This document shows positions 1 through 8,957 of a DNA stretch of 64,000 bases, in pieces. The stretch is from an uncultured Roseburia sp. (GTDB lineage Bacteria; Bacillota; Clostridia; Lachnospirales; Lachnospiraceae), in NCBI GenBank assembly GCA_934309475.1, contig CAKRDK010000005.1, positions 46,131-110,130 of the forward strand. The letters run 5' to 3'. A model generated the notes under the pieces. The model ran no database searches, was not told the DNA's origin, and saw only the letters and a list, made by a program, of their open reading frames with translations. A program made the position numbers and the translations under genes. How positions within the stretch are numbered: the first letter of the stretch is position 1; every line of letters starts with the position of its first letter.

Positions 1-93
1 TTCAAGCACTTTGACTGAAATTTCCTTTTTTGTCAAAAGCGACACCTGCTGTAAGGTGAGTTTATCCCCACATTCTTTGACCCAAAGTATCAT
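1..93 (-). CDS. N-terminal fragment of an unrecognised protein, cut by the window edge
   Basis: An open frame of 31 codons starts with ATG at 93 and runs off the left edge. It begins MILWVKECGDKLTLQQ. The ATG lies 9 bases after the stop of the phosphonopyruvate decarboxylase gene, with an AGGAG about 12 bases upstream, so it is probably the next gene of the same operon. By position it could encode the next enzyme acting on phosphonoacetaldehyde, such as an aminotransferase or reductase, but the residues visible do not resemble the start of the 2-aminoethylphosphonate transaminases I know. I do not assign a function. Confidence 0.45.
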   Translation of the reverse strand, partial: MILWVKECGDKLTLQQVSLLTKKEISVKVLE

Positions 94-102
94 AAGTTAG
101 TC

Positions 103-1230
103 TTACTCCTGTACAAACTGCATAAATGATTTCTTATTTTCTTCCGCTGTTGTCGTTGGCCGTCCCAAATCCGCTCTTGCCCCCAATGCAACTTTGATTT
201 CTATCATTGCAAGTTCTGCATTCGCTCTTGCCGTGGCAACTGCGTATCTTATTTCTTCCAATGTTGATGCTGTATATACCTTCTCGTAACCGCACCCTGC
301 TGCAATCTTTGGAATGTCAATACTTCCAGCAACAGTCGGCATACCACCAACCGTCTCATGTGATTCATTATTGAGCACAATATGAACCAGATTTTGGGGC
401 TTATTGGCACCCATAAGAGCCATAGCGCCCATGTGCATTAACATAGCACCGTCTCCATCTATACACCATACTTTTTTCTCCTTCTTCTGAAGTGCTACAC
501 CCAGTGCAATTGATGAACTATGTCCCATAGAACCTACCGTCAGGAAATCATATTGGTGCGAGCTTCCATTGCTCTCTCTGATTTCAAAAAGCTCCCTCGA
601 TGCCTTTCCGGTTGTGGATATCACAATATCTTCCCCTATTCCCCGCACAATTTCCCTCAGTGCTTCTTCACGCGAAACCGTATATGCGTTAGAATATTTC
701 ATTTTATGCTCTGTCTCTAGTGCACCTTTTTCTACAACAAATCCAACACATGCTCCATTTTCCAGAAATGTCTTCATTCGCACCGCCATTTTTTCAAGTT
801 CTTCTATAGTTGTATCAGCTGTAATTACTTCACTCTCTATCTGTAAAAGTTCCATCAGCTTTACTGTAATTTTTCCCTGAAAAACATGCTGTGGTTCATC
901 CTTTGTGCCTGGCTCACCACGCCAACCAACAACAAAAACTGCTGGGATTTTATAAACATCCGGTGCAAGCAATGATGCATATGGATTCAGCATATTTCCC
1001 TGTCCGCTGTTTTGCATATAAATACATGGTATTTTTCCGGTTGCCAAATGGTATCCCGCTGCAAGCCCGGTTGCATTTCCTTCATTCGCCGCAATGACAT
1101 GTTTATCGCATACACCATAACGTGTCATAATTTCCCCGGTAAACGGGCTTAACAGAGAATCCGGTACACCCGTATAAAATCCGACACCTAGTTTTTCCTC
1201 TAATATTTTTACAAAATCTGCTGCATTCAT
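103..1230 (-). CDS. aepY: Phosphonopyruvate decarboxylase (thiamine-diphosphate enzyme)
   Basis: This 375-residue enzyme would decarboxylate phosphonopyruvate to phosphonoacetaldehyde, the step that pulls the unfavourable PEP mutase reaction forward. The N-terminal pyrimidine-binding domain carries FYTGVPDS (18-25) and the catalytic-glutamate motif NEGNA (49-53). The C-terminal domain has the thiamine-diphosphate/Mg motif, GDG at 259-261 ending in NN at 287-288. Its length is normal for the family. It lies 16 bases after the PEP mutase gene on the same strand, with GAGG 9 bases before the ATG. The adjacent mutase makes phosphonopyruvate the likely substrate and argues against a general acetolactate synthase or sulfopyruvate decarboxylase role. 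Confidence 0.93.
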   Translation of the reverse strand: MNAADFVKILEEKLGVGFYTGVPDSLLSPFTGEIMTRYGVCDKHVIAANEGNATGLAAGYHLATGKIPCIYMQNSGQGNMLNPYASLLAPDVYKIPAVFVVGWRGEPGTKDEPQHVFQGKITVKLMELLQIESEVITADTTIEELEKMAVRMKTFLENGACVGFVVEKGALETEHKMKYSNAYTVSREEALREIVRGIGEDIVISTTGKASRELFEIRESNGSSHQYDFLTVGSMGHSSSIALGVALQKKEKKVWCIDGDGAMLMHMGAMALMGANKPQNLVHIVLNNESHETVGGMPTVAGSIDIPKIAAGCGYEKVYTASTLEEIRYAVATARANAELAMIEIKVALGARADLGRPTTTAEENKKSFMQFVQE

Positions 1231-1246
1231 TTCCTGCTACCTCGCT

Positions 1247-2527
1247 CTATATTAGTGTCAAAATTTCTTTAATTGGCATACAGTCTTCACTTGCCTCTAA
1301 AGAACGACCATTTTCCAGGATTGTGTGCGCAACCTTATTCATTGCCGGGAATGCACTACGAATTAAATGATTTGCATGAATGATAACATTGATACCATGT
1401 GCACCCAGTTCCGCTTCTGTAACCTGATTGTATGTTGTCGGTACAACTACAATTGGTACATTTTCATATTTTACTCTGAACTTTTCACAAAATTCAAAAA
1501 TCTCATCTGGCTCTTTTTTCTTGGAATGAATCATAATGCCATCTGCACCTGCTTCCACATAGGCAAACGCTCTCTGCAATGCATCTTCCATTCCCTGCTC
1601 TAAAATCAAACTTTCAATTCGCGCAATTATCATGAAATCGCTTGTTGTCTGCGCATTTTTTCCTGCACGAATCTTTTCGCAGAAATGTTCAATCGTATCC
1701 TGGCTCTGCTGCACATCCGTTCCAAACAGCGAGTTTTTCTTTAATCCAACTTTATCCTCAATGATAATGGCCGAAACACCCATTCGCTCTAATGTCTTAA
1801 TTTTGTATACAAAATGCTCAATTAATCCGCCTGTATCCCCGTCTAAGATAATCGGTTTGGTGGTGACTTCCATAATTTCATTGATAGTATTTTCTCTTGA
1901 TGTTGTATCTACAAGCTCGATATCTGGTTTTCCTTTTGCGGTGGAATCACACAAACTTGATACCCAGATTGCATCAAACTGTTTGATTTCATCATCTTTT
2001 TCCACTTTCGCATTCTCTACAATCAAACCTGTAATTCCGTTATGTGCCTCTAATACACGGAGTGGACGCTCTGTCAGGCGAAGTGCACGTTTCAACTTTC
2101 CACGGCGGATTTCCGGCATATAACGAAGCTGGTTTGCACGCATATCAAAAAATTCATACTCTGGATTCTCTGTATATGGGAATACAACCAGTTTTCCTCC
2201 ATATTGTTCCAGCAACTGCTCTACTTTTTCTCTTGTATTCTTATTCCAACGGTCACTATGTACTACATAATCCGGTCGTAATTCTTCAATAATCTTATCA
2301 TAAGATAGGCTGTCTTTCTTTACCACATTTGCTACACCTTTAATATGGCTGATGATTTTACATCTCTCTTCAAACGTCAACACCGGATACCCACGATATG
2401 ACATAATTGCTTCATCTGACAACACGCCTACCGTAAGGTCTCCAAGTTCCGCAGCCTTTTCAATAATCGCCACATGACCTCCATGAATAAATTCTGCTCC
2501 TATACTCAAAAATACTTTTTTTGCCAT
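1247..2527 (-). CDS. pepM: Phosphoenolpyruvate mutase fused to an N-terminal cytidylyltransferase-like domain
   Basis: The mutase rearranges PEP to phosphonopyruvate, creating the C-P bond. Residues about 1-135 form a nucleotidyltransferase domain with the HxGH-type motif HGGH (15-18). Residues about 155-426 form the mutase (PEP mutase/isocitrate lyase superfamily) with DGDTGG (229-234) and the diagnostic EDKVGLKKNS (257-266), which separates true mutases from lyases. The fused domain suggests CTP-dependent activation of a phosphonate in the same polypeptide; the product identity is inference. I chose ATG at 2527, two bases after the licD stop. A TTG frame extends to 2557 inside licD, but homology starts right after 2527. 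The gene shares an operon with licD and the decarboxylase. Confidence 0.93.
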   Translation of the reverse strand: MAKKVFLSIGAEFIHGGHVAIIEKAAELGDLTVGVLSDEAIMSYRGYPVLTFEERCKIISHIKGVANVVKKDSLSYDKIIEELRPDYVVHSDRWNKNTREKVEQLLEQYGGKLVVFPYTENPEYEFFDMRANQLRYMPEIRRGKLKRALRLTERPLRVLEAHNGITGLIVENAKVEKDDEIKQFDAIWVSSLCDSTAKGKPDIELVDTTSRENTINEIMEVTTKPIILDGDTGGLIEHFVYKIKTLERMGVSAIIIEDKVGLKKNSLFGTDVQQSQDTIEHFCEKIRAGKNAQTTSDFMIIARIESLILEQGMEDALQRAFAYVEAGADGIMIHSKKKEPDEIFEFCEKFRVKYENVPIVVVPTTYNQVTEAELGAHGINVIIHANHLIRSAFPAMNKVAHTILENGRSLEASEDCMPIKEILTLI

Positions 2528-2529
2528 AC

Positions 2530-3477
2530 TTATTTCACTGTCCTTTCCCTTTTCCAATCTTCTTCTGTCAAATAAAGATATTCATGATTTATATATTCCT
2601 CTACACTTCTGCCCCGCAAATTAATCTCCACATCAAAATTATAACTTTTCGGTGGATGAATCATTCGCTGGGATTCCGGTGGAAAACTCCACATATTACT
2701 GTATTTGGTCCTCATATATTTCATATAATCCTTGCAGACATAAAATGAAAAACCTTCAAATTCAATCTCTGTCACTTCATCAAACCATTTTGCCATGGCA
2801 TACCCGCGCATAGAAAATATATTATGGTGAAGGAAAGCATCTCTTCGATAAAATGGAATACACCAGACATATTTTGTTCTTTTTCTGTTATTCCATTTTC
2901 CCATTTTTTCAATTATCCCAAGCGGTATCTGTTTTGGAACATGACGCAGAAGATGGTATAATCCTCTTTTCCACGCCACAGGATCTTCCGTCACTCCGAC
3001 CACTGACCAAAGTGTCTTGATACACCCTCTCCGTATCAATTGCTGCACATCTGCCGCAAGCCTGCTGTCCGGGACATTATCAATTACGAAAATATCAATT
3101 GACACACCTGTCATGCACTTGATAGCCTCCTGACCTGCCCTTAAATATTCCGTCCCCTTTCTCCTTATCTTGGCATACCCCCATCGGTATTCCGGATCAG
3201 TCTTATCTGTCTGTAAAAAAAATCGGCTTGTATCAAGCTCTGTCTCACATACTTTGCAAAACTTTTCGAATTCACTGCGGGACATTCGGGTATCCAAATC
3301 ATCATCCCATGGGATAAACCCCTTATGCCGCACCGCACCTAATACTGTTCCATCTGCCAGGAAATATCTTATATTATGTTTTCGACAAATTCTATCTAAC
3401 TCCAATAACATTTCTAATTCTATTAGCTGCAGTTTTCTTAAATCTTTCGGTGACATATATTTTTTTTCTTCTGTCAT
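2530..3477 (-). CDS. LicD-family phosphotransferase
   Basis: LicD proteins transfer phosphocholine (or a related headgroup) from its CDP-activated form onto cell-surface glycans and belong to the nucleotidyltransferase fold. This 315-residue protein has the signature GTVLGAVRHKGFIPWDDDLD (43-62), where the DDDLD acidic cluster binds metal. The start overlaps the stop of the upstream glycosyltransferase as ATGA, and the stop is 2 bases from the PEP mutase start, so the three genes are translationally linked. No choline-specific genes (licA, licB, licC) are visible, while phosphonate genes follow directly. I therefore infer a CMP-phosphonate donor rather than CDP-choline; this is not shown by the sequence alone. 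Confidence 0.88.
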   Translation of the reverse strand: MTEEKKYMSPKDLRKLQLIELEMLLELDRICRKHNIRYFLADGTVLGAVRHKGFIPWDDDLDTRMSRSEFEKFCKVCETELDTSRFFLQTDKTDPEYRWGYAKIRRKGTEYLRAGQEAIKCMTGVSIDIFVIDNVPDSRLAADVQQLIRRGCIKTLWSVVGVTEDPVAWKRGLYHLLRHVPKQIPLGIIEKMGKWNNRKRTKYVWCIPFYRRDAFLHHNIFSMRGYAMAKWFDEVTEIEFEGFSFYVCKDYMKYMRTKYSNMWSFPPESQRMIHPPKSYNFDVEINLRGRSVEEYINHEYLYLTEEDWKRERTVK

Positions 3478-4535
3478 TCCCGCCTGTCATCTCCCTTTGT
3501 ACTGTTTTCTTTTAAAACCTCTAAAAACTCTGGTGTCCAATCATATTCTAACAAATTAACAAGACTCATAAGATTCGGGTCATTCTTCACAATACTATTT
3601 TCCCTGCACTTAGGGCATTCTTTTCTGATTTCATTCTGCATGAAAGCAAAGATGTCATATGGAATCGGTTGAAACGTTAACAAAAATCTGGAAAATGTCT
3701 TCAAAAGAAATGTCCTGAGGAAATTATATTCAACTACATTCGACTTTTCTTCGATATCAGGTCTGCTCTTACATTCCTCCAGATAAAACATCCCCGCTTT
3801 GCAACGTTCAAACTGATTGAGATCATTCCATTTCGTGTTGTGGGAATAACTTCCATCCCAAACTTGATAATTATAAAATGGTAACCAGAGTTTCCCAAAA
3901 TTTTTGCAATAGGTTGTTGCCAATCCAGAAAAATAACCATCACAGTAGCCTGAACTCTTGGCTCCATCATTATGGCGAATATTTTCCTCAATCAAAAAAC
4001 TTCTTTTATAAATTTTTGTCCAGACAAATGTTGCTCCCGGTAATATATGTTTTTCAAATAATTGGTCGCGTATCCTTTCATCCTCAAGCTGAAATTTATA
4101 TAGCTTGTCATCCTCATCCGTTCCATAAATATTCGTAACTTGTCCCCCTGCATTTACTTCCTGAAACCCATATTCGATATAATCCAACTCCGGATTACGT
4201 TCCATCAAATCATGAAGTATTTCAAATGCATCCTGTCTATACCAATCATCCTGATCTAAAAACATAACATACTCACCTCGTGCGTATCTCATGCCAATAT
4301 TTCGCCCTTTTTGCAATGTCTCGCGCGAATTTTTTTCATTCAGAATCAGAACAATCTGCTCCGGATATTTCTGTTCATATTCCTTGAGCCGTTCCACTGT
4401 ATGATCCGTGGACGCATCATCAACAATAATAATTTCTAATTTTTCTTTTGCAATCGTCTGTGAAAGAACAGCCCGCATACATTTGTCAATAAATTTTTCC
4501 CCATTATAGGTGCCAATGATAAGACTTATCATCAT
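3474..4535 (-). CDS. GT2-family glycosyltransferase
   Basis: This is a cytoplasmic GT-A fold glycosyltransferase of 353 residues. The nucleotide-binding start MMISLIIGTYNGEKFID is typical of family GT2, followed by IIIVDDASTDHT (36-47) and the metal-binding motif FLDQDDW (92-98). A strong AAGGAGG lies 5 bases before the first ATG. The 3' end overlaps licD by four bases. It probably adds one sugar of the glycan built by this operon; donor and acceptor cannot be read from the sequence. No transmembrane segments are apparent, so it is likely soluble or peripheral. Confidence 0.9.
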   Translation of the reverse strand: MMISLIIGTYNGEKFIDKCMRAVLSQTIAKEKLEIIIVDDASTDHTVERLKEYEQKYPEQIVLILNEKNSRETLQKGRNIGMRYARGEYVMFLDQDDWYRQDAFEILHDLMERNPELDYIEYGFQEVNAGGQVTNIYGTDEDDKLYKFQLEDERIRDQLFEKHILPGATFVWTKIYKRSFLIEENIRHNDGAKSSGYCDGYFSGLATTYCKNFGKLWLPFYNYQVWDGSYSHNTKWNDLNQFERCKAGMFYLEECKSRPDIEEKSNVVEYNFLRTFLLKTFSRFLLTFQPIPYDIFAFMQNEIRKECPKCRENSIVKNDPNLMSLVNLLEYDWTPEFLEVLKENSTKGDDRRE

Positions 4536-4545
4536 CTCTTCCTCC

Positions 4546-4989
4546 TTAAAGCTGTACGCCCATCACATACCATTCTTTCTTTTCTCTGCATACCTCAAAT
4601 CCATTTGCCTTATAGTACTTTATCGCATTTCTGTTTTCCCTGCTTACCTCAAGTTCAATTCGTTCCATATGTTTTCTCCGAGCTTCTTCTTTGACATGTT
4701 CCATAAGAATCGTTCCAAATCCTCTACCACTATATTTCAAATCAATATTTATAGATGTAATATAGGCACTCGTTCCCCGATTCATATAAACAGCACACAT
4801 CCCAATACATTTTTCCGCATATTCCACCCAGAATACACATGCATTTGCAGAAATCTTTTCCGCATACTGGTCTATCGCAACATGTGAACTTAATGCAGGG
4901 GTAAACTCTGCCTCATATTGTTCCAGATATGCTTGTATTTTTTTCTGGTTTCTTTCCCGTTCCTCAAAAAGAATCTCTACCCGACTCAT
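4546..4989 (-). CDS. GNAT-family N-acetyltransferase
   Basis: This 147-residue protein has the GNAT fold. Motif A, the acetyl-CoA pyrophosphate loop, is seen in INIDLKYSGRGFGTILMEH (about residues 80-98), followed by the usual NRNAIKYYKANGFEV segment. It starts inside the end of the wbqC-like gene (ATGA overlap at 4986-4989) and ends 10 bases before the GT2 gene, so it belongs to the same operon. In this setting it probably acetylates an amino sugar or another small intermediate of the glycan. An amino sugar made by the DegT aminotransferase of the operon would fit, but that is inference. Confidence 0.85.
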   Translation of the reverse strand: MSRVEILFEERERNQKKIQAYLEQYEAEFTPALSSHVAIDQYAEKISANACVFWVEYAEKCIGMCAVYMNRGTSAYITSINIDLKYSGRGFGTILMEHVKEEARRKHMERIELEVSRENRNAIKYYKANGFEVCREKKEWYVMGVQL

Positions 4990-5693
4990 AATAAATGGTA
5001 ACCTTCCAACATCTGATTTATTTTCTCAACACTGTTAAACATCATCACATCCAGAATTGAAAGTCCTGGTTCAAATTCATTCTGAAATTGCGGATACTCT
5101 TTCAAGTCCATATCCATAAACTTGATATCAATTCCTTCCGATGTATATTTTTCCCTATCAAAAAAACTCATCCCACCAATCGGATTCCAATATTCATCTG
5201 CACCCTCTATCGCTTTACAAATATTCAAAGCCCATTCATCTGCCTCCTCCGCAGGTTCATACGAAAGATTCATTCTGGAACTTATCTGTATCGGCGTATT
5301 AATTTGCAAATACTCACAAATTTTTTGCAATGACACCTGGTTAAAGGTCACAATATCCTCATAATTATCAGCAAAAATCTCATCCAGAACTTTCATCACC
5401 TTCCAATAATAAGGTGCCTTTTTGTAATGTCCCAGCTGTGCTTTTAACTTTGTCTTCCAGTCTGTCTCATTATTAATCCGAATTTCTTTTATCAAGGTAT
5501 CTCTATGATGTTTTTCCAACGGAACCGCTATGTACTGCCAGCCACCGGAAGGCTTTAAAATCCGATTACGTTCTATCCAGCCATGCCGGATAAACTGAAC
5601 ATCATCAAATAGTATAAATAAGTCCGTATTCTTTATCAGTGACATATACCCTATATATGGGAAAAAATAGGGCTGCATAATTCCTAATCTCAT
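4986..5693 (-). CDS. WbqC-family protein
   Basis: The 235-residue protein shows the WbqC family pattern: an N-terminal MRLGIMQPYFFPYIGYMSLI with LFDDVQFIRHGWIERNRI shortly after. WbqC-like proteins occur in O-antigen, capsule and flagellar glycan clusters. Their reaction is not well defined; roles in amide or amino-acyl decoration of sugars have been proposed. The gene lies 13 bases after the pyruvyl-transferase-family gene and overlaps the GNAT gene by 4 bases. Its presence supports a modified sugar as the operon's product but does not say which. Confidence 0.88.
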   Translation of the reverse strand: MRLGIMQPYFFPYIGYMSLIKNTDLFILFDDVQFIRHGWIERNRILKPSGGWQYIAVPLEKHHRDTLIKEIRINNETDWKTKLKAQLGHYKKAPYYWKVMKVLDEIFADNYEDIVTFNQVSLQKICEYLQINTPIQISSRMNLSYEPAEEADEWALNICKAIEGADEYWNPIGGMSFFDREKYTSEGIDIKFMDMDLKEYPQFQNEFEPGLSILDVMMFNSVEKINQMLEGYHLL

Positions 5694-5706
5694 TTTATTC
5701 TCCGTT

Positions 5707-7005
5707 TTATTTTGCTACATTTTTCATTTCATCAAACGCATCTCTTGCCTTCTGCTGAACTTTGGGAATTTCTCGTTCAAGCTGTGCTCTAATCTCATCT
5801 AAATTCTCCCAGCATCTGTCTACCGCCTTTATAATCTGTTCTTCATCTGCCGGTTCGCAAACATAATCCCTAAGCCCAACCAACGATGCAAAACCATACA
5901 TCTTAGTACTTGGAATAAAACTTTTCTCATAAGAGATAAATACCGTTGGTACATTCTGTGAAATTGCTGCCACAGAAGCATGTACCCTTCCTGTAACCAT
6001 CATATCACATGTTCCAACAATTCCTTTCGTGATCGCAGGAATATGCGGATTTTCCACACATAGAACGTCTTCTGGTTTCACATTTCCTCTTTTCAGCACA
6101 ATCTCCTGAAGCTGTTTCAAAATCGGGTAGTCTCTTCCATTAATCAGTTTAAAGTTTGGTGGTAATTCAAATCCATTCGTATGCGAAATCAGCAGAACTC
6201 TTGCCCCCAATTTCACTACAATATGTTCAATTATATCCGCAAATACGTTGTACTGCCACTCCTCTCTTGGCCACATATCATAAGGCCCAACCGGAAGGTT
6301 AAAGCCCCCAATCGTAAAGCCGACTGTTTTTTTGCCAGATGGCTCCAATATGTGTTCATCCCTGATAATCTTGTCAACGACCTCTCTCTTTTCTGGCACA
6401 TACAAAAATGCCGGACACGCAAAATCTTTTACCTTTGACGTATCAAAATTCCATTTTTCAAGGTTAGCACTCGAAGTAGGTTCCCTGTTTACTACCAAAT
6501 CAAAATTCTTCAACACTTCCTTGGCGAAATCTCGCGTTTTGTCATCATAGAACGGTCCCGGCGTTCCTGCAAACAGTATTGTTTTCACCCCCAGCAGCTG
6601 TGCCGTTCTCATTTTATATAAATCGACTGCAAATCTGTCCTTCCCAACATGCTCTGCATTGTCGCCCCACATATCACCCGAAAAGTTGATTAAAAGACCT
6701 ATCTCTTTTAACTCTTTCACATAATCACTATCATAATCCCCATTTTTCAAGACTGCTTCATATTCCGCTCTAGCACGTTCCAGTTCATCCTCTCTCCATG
6801 AATAATACATTTCCATTGGAAGTGTCGTTATGTTTTCTTTCTGGATAAACTCATCTGTCATCTGAAATGTTGTTAAAACCTCATCTTGCGGAAATACCCT
6901 ATGTATCTCTCGAAACAACGGCTCTATAATATAATAATTTCCTACATTTCCATACTGAAGTCTTCCCCAGTGCAGGGTACATAATCCCGTTACAAGTATT
7001 TTCAT
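5707..7005 (-). CDS. Polysaccharide pyruvyl transferase family protein
   Basis: This 432-residue protein has the polysaccharide pyruvyl transferase family C-terminal signature CDMMVTGRVHASVAAI followed by VPTVFISYEKSF, and an N-terminus (LHWGRLQYGNVGNYYIIEPLF) of the kind seen in family members. Proteins of this family place pyruvate ketals from PEP onto sugars, or act as related glycan-modifying transferases with a GT-B-like fold. It starts 10 bases after the radical SAM gene. If it uses PEP, two enzymes of this operon, this one and PepM, would draw on PEP. The exact reaction is unknown. Confidence 0.85.
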   Translation of the reverse strand: MKILVTGLCTLHWGRLQYGNVGNYYIIEPLFREIHRVFPQDEVLTTFQMTDEFIQKENITTLPMEMYYSWREDELERARAEYEAVLKNGDYDSDYVKELKEIGLLINFSGDMWGDNAEHVGKDRFAVDLYKMRTAQLLGVKTILFAGTPGPFYDDKTRDFAKEVLKNFDLVVNREPTSSANLEKWNFDTSKVKDFACPAFLYVPEKREVVDKIIRDEHILEPSGKKTVGFTIGGFNLPVGPYDMWPREEWQYNVFADIIEHIVVKLGARVLLISHTNGFELPPNFKLINGRDYPILKQLQEIVLKRGNVKPEDVLCVENPHIPAITKGIVGTCDMMVTGRVHASVAAISQNVPTVFISYEKSFIPSTKMYGFASLVGLRDYVCEPADEEQIIKAVDRCWENLDEIRAQLEREIPKVQQKARDAFDEMKNVAK

Positions 7006-7015
7006 TTTCTTCCTC

Positions 7016-7816
7016 CTATAGCTGTTCCGCCGGTTTATATCGCTTTATGCCATTATATACTCCATTGCAATAGGCACATGAATTCAAAGCTTCAAGGTTC
7101 TCAATGCTCTTTAAGCGTTCTTTCAACTCTTCCGTCTCTTCCCCATTCGCATGTAATAGGTCGATATACTGCTCCTTGTTTTTTGGAATGACACCCGTTC
7201 TCATTCTCCAGTAAGACCTGCTGCATGGATGAAGCTCTCCATCATTGATAACGTAATAGTGTCCCCTTCTAAAAATACACCTTAGCGCTTGCTGTCTTAA
7301 TTTTTCCGGTGTATCATGTTTCAGTGAATGATCCGAGAAATCGACCCAGCCATCAAACAGCCAGTTATCATCCCCTGCATAGTTCTGCACACGATAATTA
7401 ATTCCCCATTCTTCCAATGCCTTTATCACTTTATCAATATTTTTCGACAAATCTTTTCCATAGTTGCTTACAATGATACGCGCTTTATCTTTATTATCCT
7501 GTAATACCTGTAACAAATCCTCTCCTATTGGAATTGTTCCATTTGTCACCATATCAATAGTATCCTCAATCTGATTTCGATATGAAAAAACCATCTCCAT
7601 TATCTTTGCGATGTCCTTATGCATCAAAGGTTCTCCACCTGTCACTGAAAAAATTCCGACATGATCCACAATATCAAAATAAGATTTCAATGTCTTCTCT
7701 ACATCTGACAACGTCATGTCTACAGGATTCTCATAATACGGCATAAAAGCCAGACACAATTTGCACTTTAAAGTGCAGCGCTGTGTAATTACCATTGTAG
7801 TTCTTCTTAAATTCAT
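7016..7816 (-). CDS. Radical SAM enzyme
   Basis: This is a 266-residue radical S-adenosylmethionine protein. The cluster motif CxxxCxxC reads CTLKCKLC, with cysteines at about 14, 18 and 21, followed by the SAM-binding GGEP in FSVTGGEPLMH. Further cysteines near the C-terminus (CSRSYW and CAYCNGVYN) could bind an auxiliary cluster in a SPASM-like way. The open frame extends upstream to 7915, but ATG 7816 sits one base after the DegT stop, has AGGAAG about 10 bases before it, and leaves the cluster motif near the N-terminus as usual. Radical SAM enzymes in sugar clusters often oxidise or epimerise sugars; the substrate here is unknown. Confidence 0.88.
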   Translation of the reverse strand: MNLRRTTMVITQRCTLKCKLCLAFMPYYENPVDMTLSDVEKTLKSYFDIVDHVGIFSVTGGEPLMHKDIAKIMEMVFSYRNQIEDTIDMVTNGTIPIGEDLLQVLQDNKDKARIIVSNYGKDLSKNIDKVIKALEEWGINYRVQNYAGDDNWLFDGWVDFSDHSLKHDTPEKLRQQALRCIFRRGHYYVINDGELHPCSRSYWRMRTGVIPKNKEQYIDLLHANGEETEELKERLKSIENLEALNSCAYCNGVYNGIKRYKPAEQL

Positions 7817-7817
7817 G

Positions 7818-8930
7818 CTATTCTGCTTCCTTTCGTATAATCTCACAGATTTCGTCAATCGCTTCATACTCCAATTCAGGGTACAACGGCAAAACCAATA
7901 TATGATCTGCTGCATACCGGGCTGTCTCTAACGCATCATTTTTATATTTATTCTTAAAACATGCAGCATCTGATGTCAGCGGATAAAAATATTTACGGGC
8001 GTGTATATCCTGTTCTTTTAATTTTTCATAAATAACATCCCTTTGCCTCTCTTTTTTAAACAGCACCGGAAAATATGCATAATTGTATTCTATGTTTCGT
8101 TCCGACTGGAATGGTTGAAGAACAACGTCCGACATTCCTGCTAATTTTTCCAAATAATATTCCACACGCTTCCTACGGTACATAATATTTTCTTTTACAT
8201 AATTCAAATTACAAAGCCCCATGATTGCAGAGAATTCATTCATTTTTGCATTGGCACCCACACTGACGACAAGTTCCTCGCCACGTATACCAAAGTTCTT
8301 CAAATTATAGAATGTCTCATACAATTTGGGATCTGAAAACACCATGGCGCCACCTTCAATCGTATTGAATACTTTCGTAGCATGGAAGCTGAATGTCGAA
8401 ACATCACCAAAACTTCCAACTCCTCTTCCATTCACCGTCTCACCAAACGCATGCGCCGCATCATAAATTACTTTTAAATTGTATTTAAAAGCAATCCGCT
8501 CAATTTCCTCTGTATTGCAAATATTTCCATATACGTGCACCGGTACAATCGCTACCGTTTTTTCCGTAATCAAACTCTCTATCTTGCTTTCATCAATTGT
8601 ATAATCACTTAATTTGATATCACAAAAAACTGGTTTCAGTCGATTTCTCACAATTGCATGTGTTGTTGATATAAAAGTGAATGGTGTTGTAATCACTTCA
8701 CTTCCCTCCGGAAAATTCATTGCCTGGATGGCAAGTTCGAGTGCCATATGCCCGTTAACTACAAGCGATACTCCTCCTCCCCCTAGAAACTCATGAAGTC
8801 TTTTTTCTAGTTCCCTATGATTCTCACCCATGTTTGTCAGCCAATGCGACTCCCATAACGGTTTTATTTTCTCAATAAATTCCTCGTATGGAGGCATTGA
8901 TGTTCTTGTCACCATGATTCGCTTATTCAT
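7818..8930 (-). CDS. DegT/DnrJ/EryC1/StrS-family PLP-dependent sugar aminotransferase
   Basis: This 370-residue type I fold PLP enzyme probably transaminates a nucleotide-linked keto sugar. Visible motifs are TTPFTFISTTHAI near residues 81-93, YDAAHAFGE at 156-164 (the aspartate contacts the pyridine nitrogen), and the PLP lysine K186 in TFSFHATKVFNTIEGG. It is the first gene of the operon. I chose ATG 8930, not the upstream ATG at 8972, because AGGAGG lies 9 bases before it and homology begins there. The following radical SAM gene starts one base after its stop. Confidence 0.93.
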   Translation of the reverse strand: MNKRIMVTRTSMPPYEEFIEKIKPLWESHWLTNMGENHRELEKRLHEFLGGGGVSLVVNGHMALELAIQAMNFPEGSEVITTPFTFISTTHAIVRNRLKPVFCDIKLSDYTIDESKIESLITEKTVAIVPVHVYGNICNTEEIERIAFKYNLKVIYDAAHAFGETVNGRGVGSFGDVSTFSFHATKVFNTIEGGAMVFSDPKLYETFYNLKNFGIRGEELVVSVGANAKMNEFSAIMGLCNLNYVKENIMYRRKRVEYYLEKLAGMSDVVLQPFQSERNIEYNYAYFPVLFKKERQRDVIYEKLKEQDIHARKYFYPLTSDAACFKNKYKNDALETARYAADHILVLPLYPELEYEAIDEICEIIRKEAE

Positions 8931-8957
8931 CTTGTTCCCCCTCCTGTAAATAAACAG

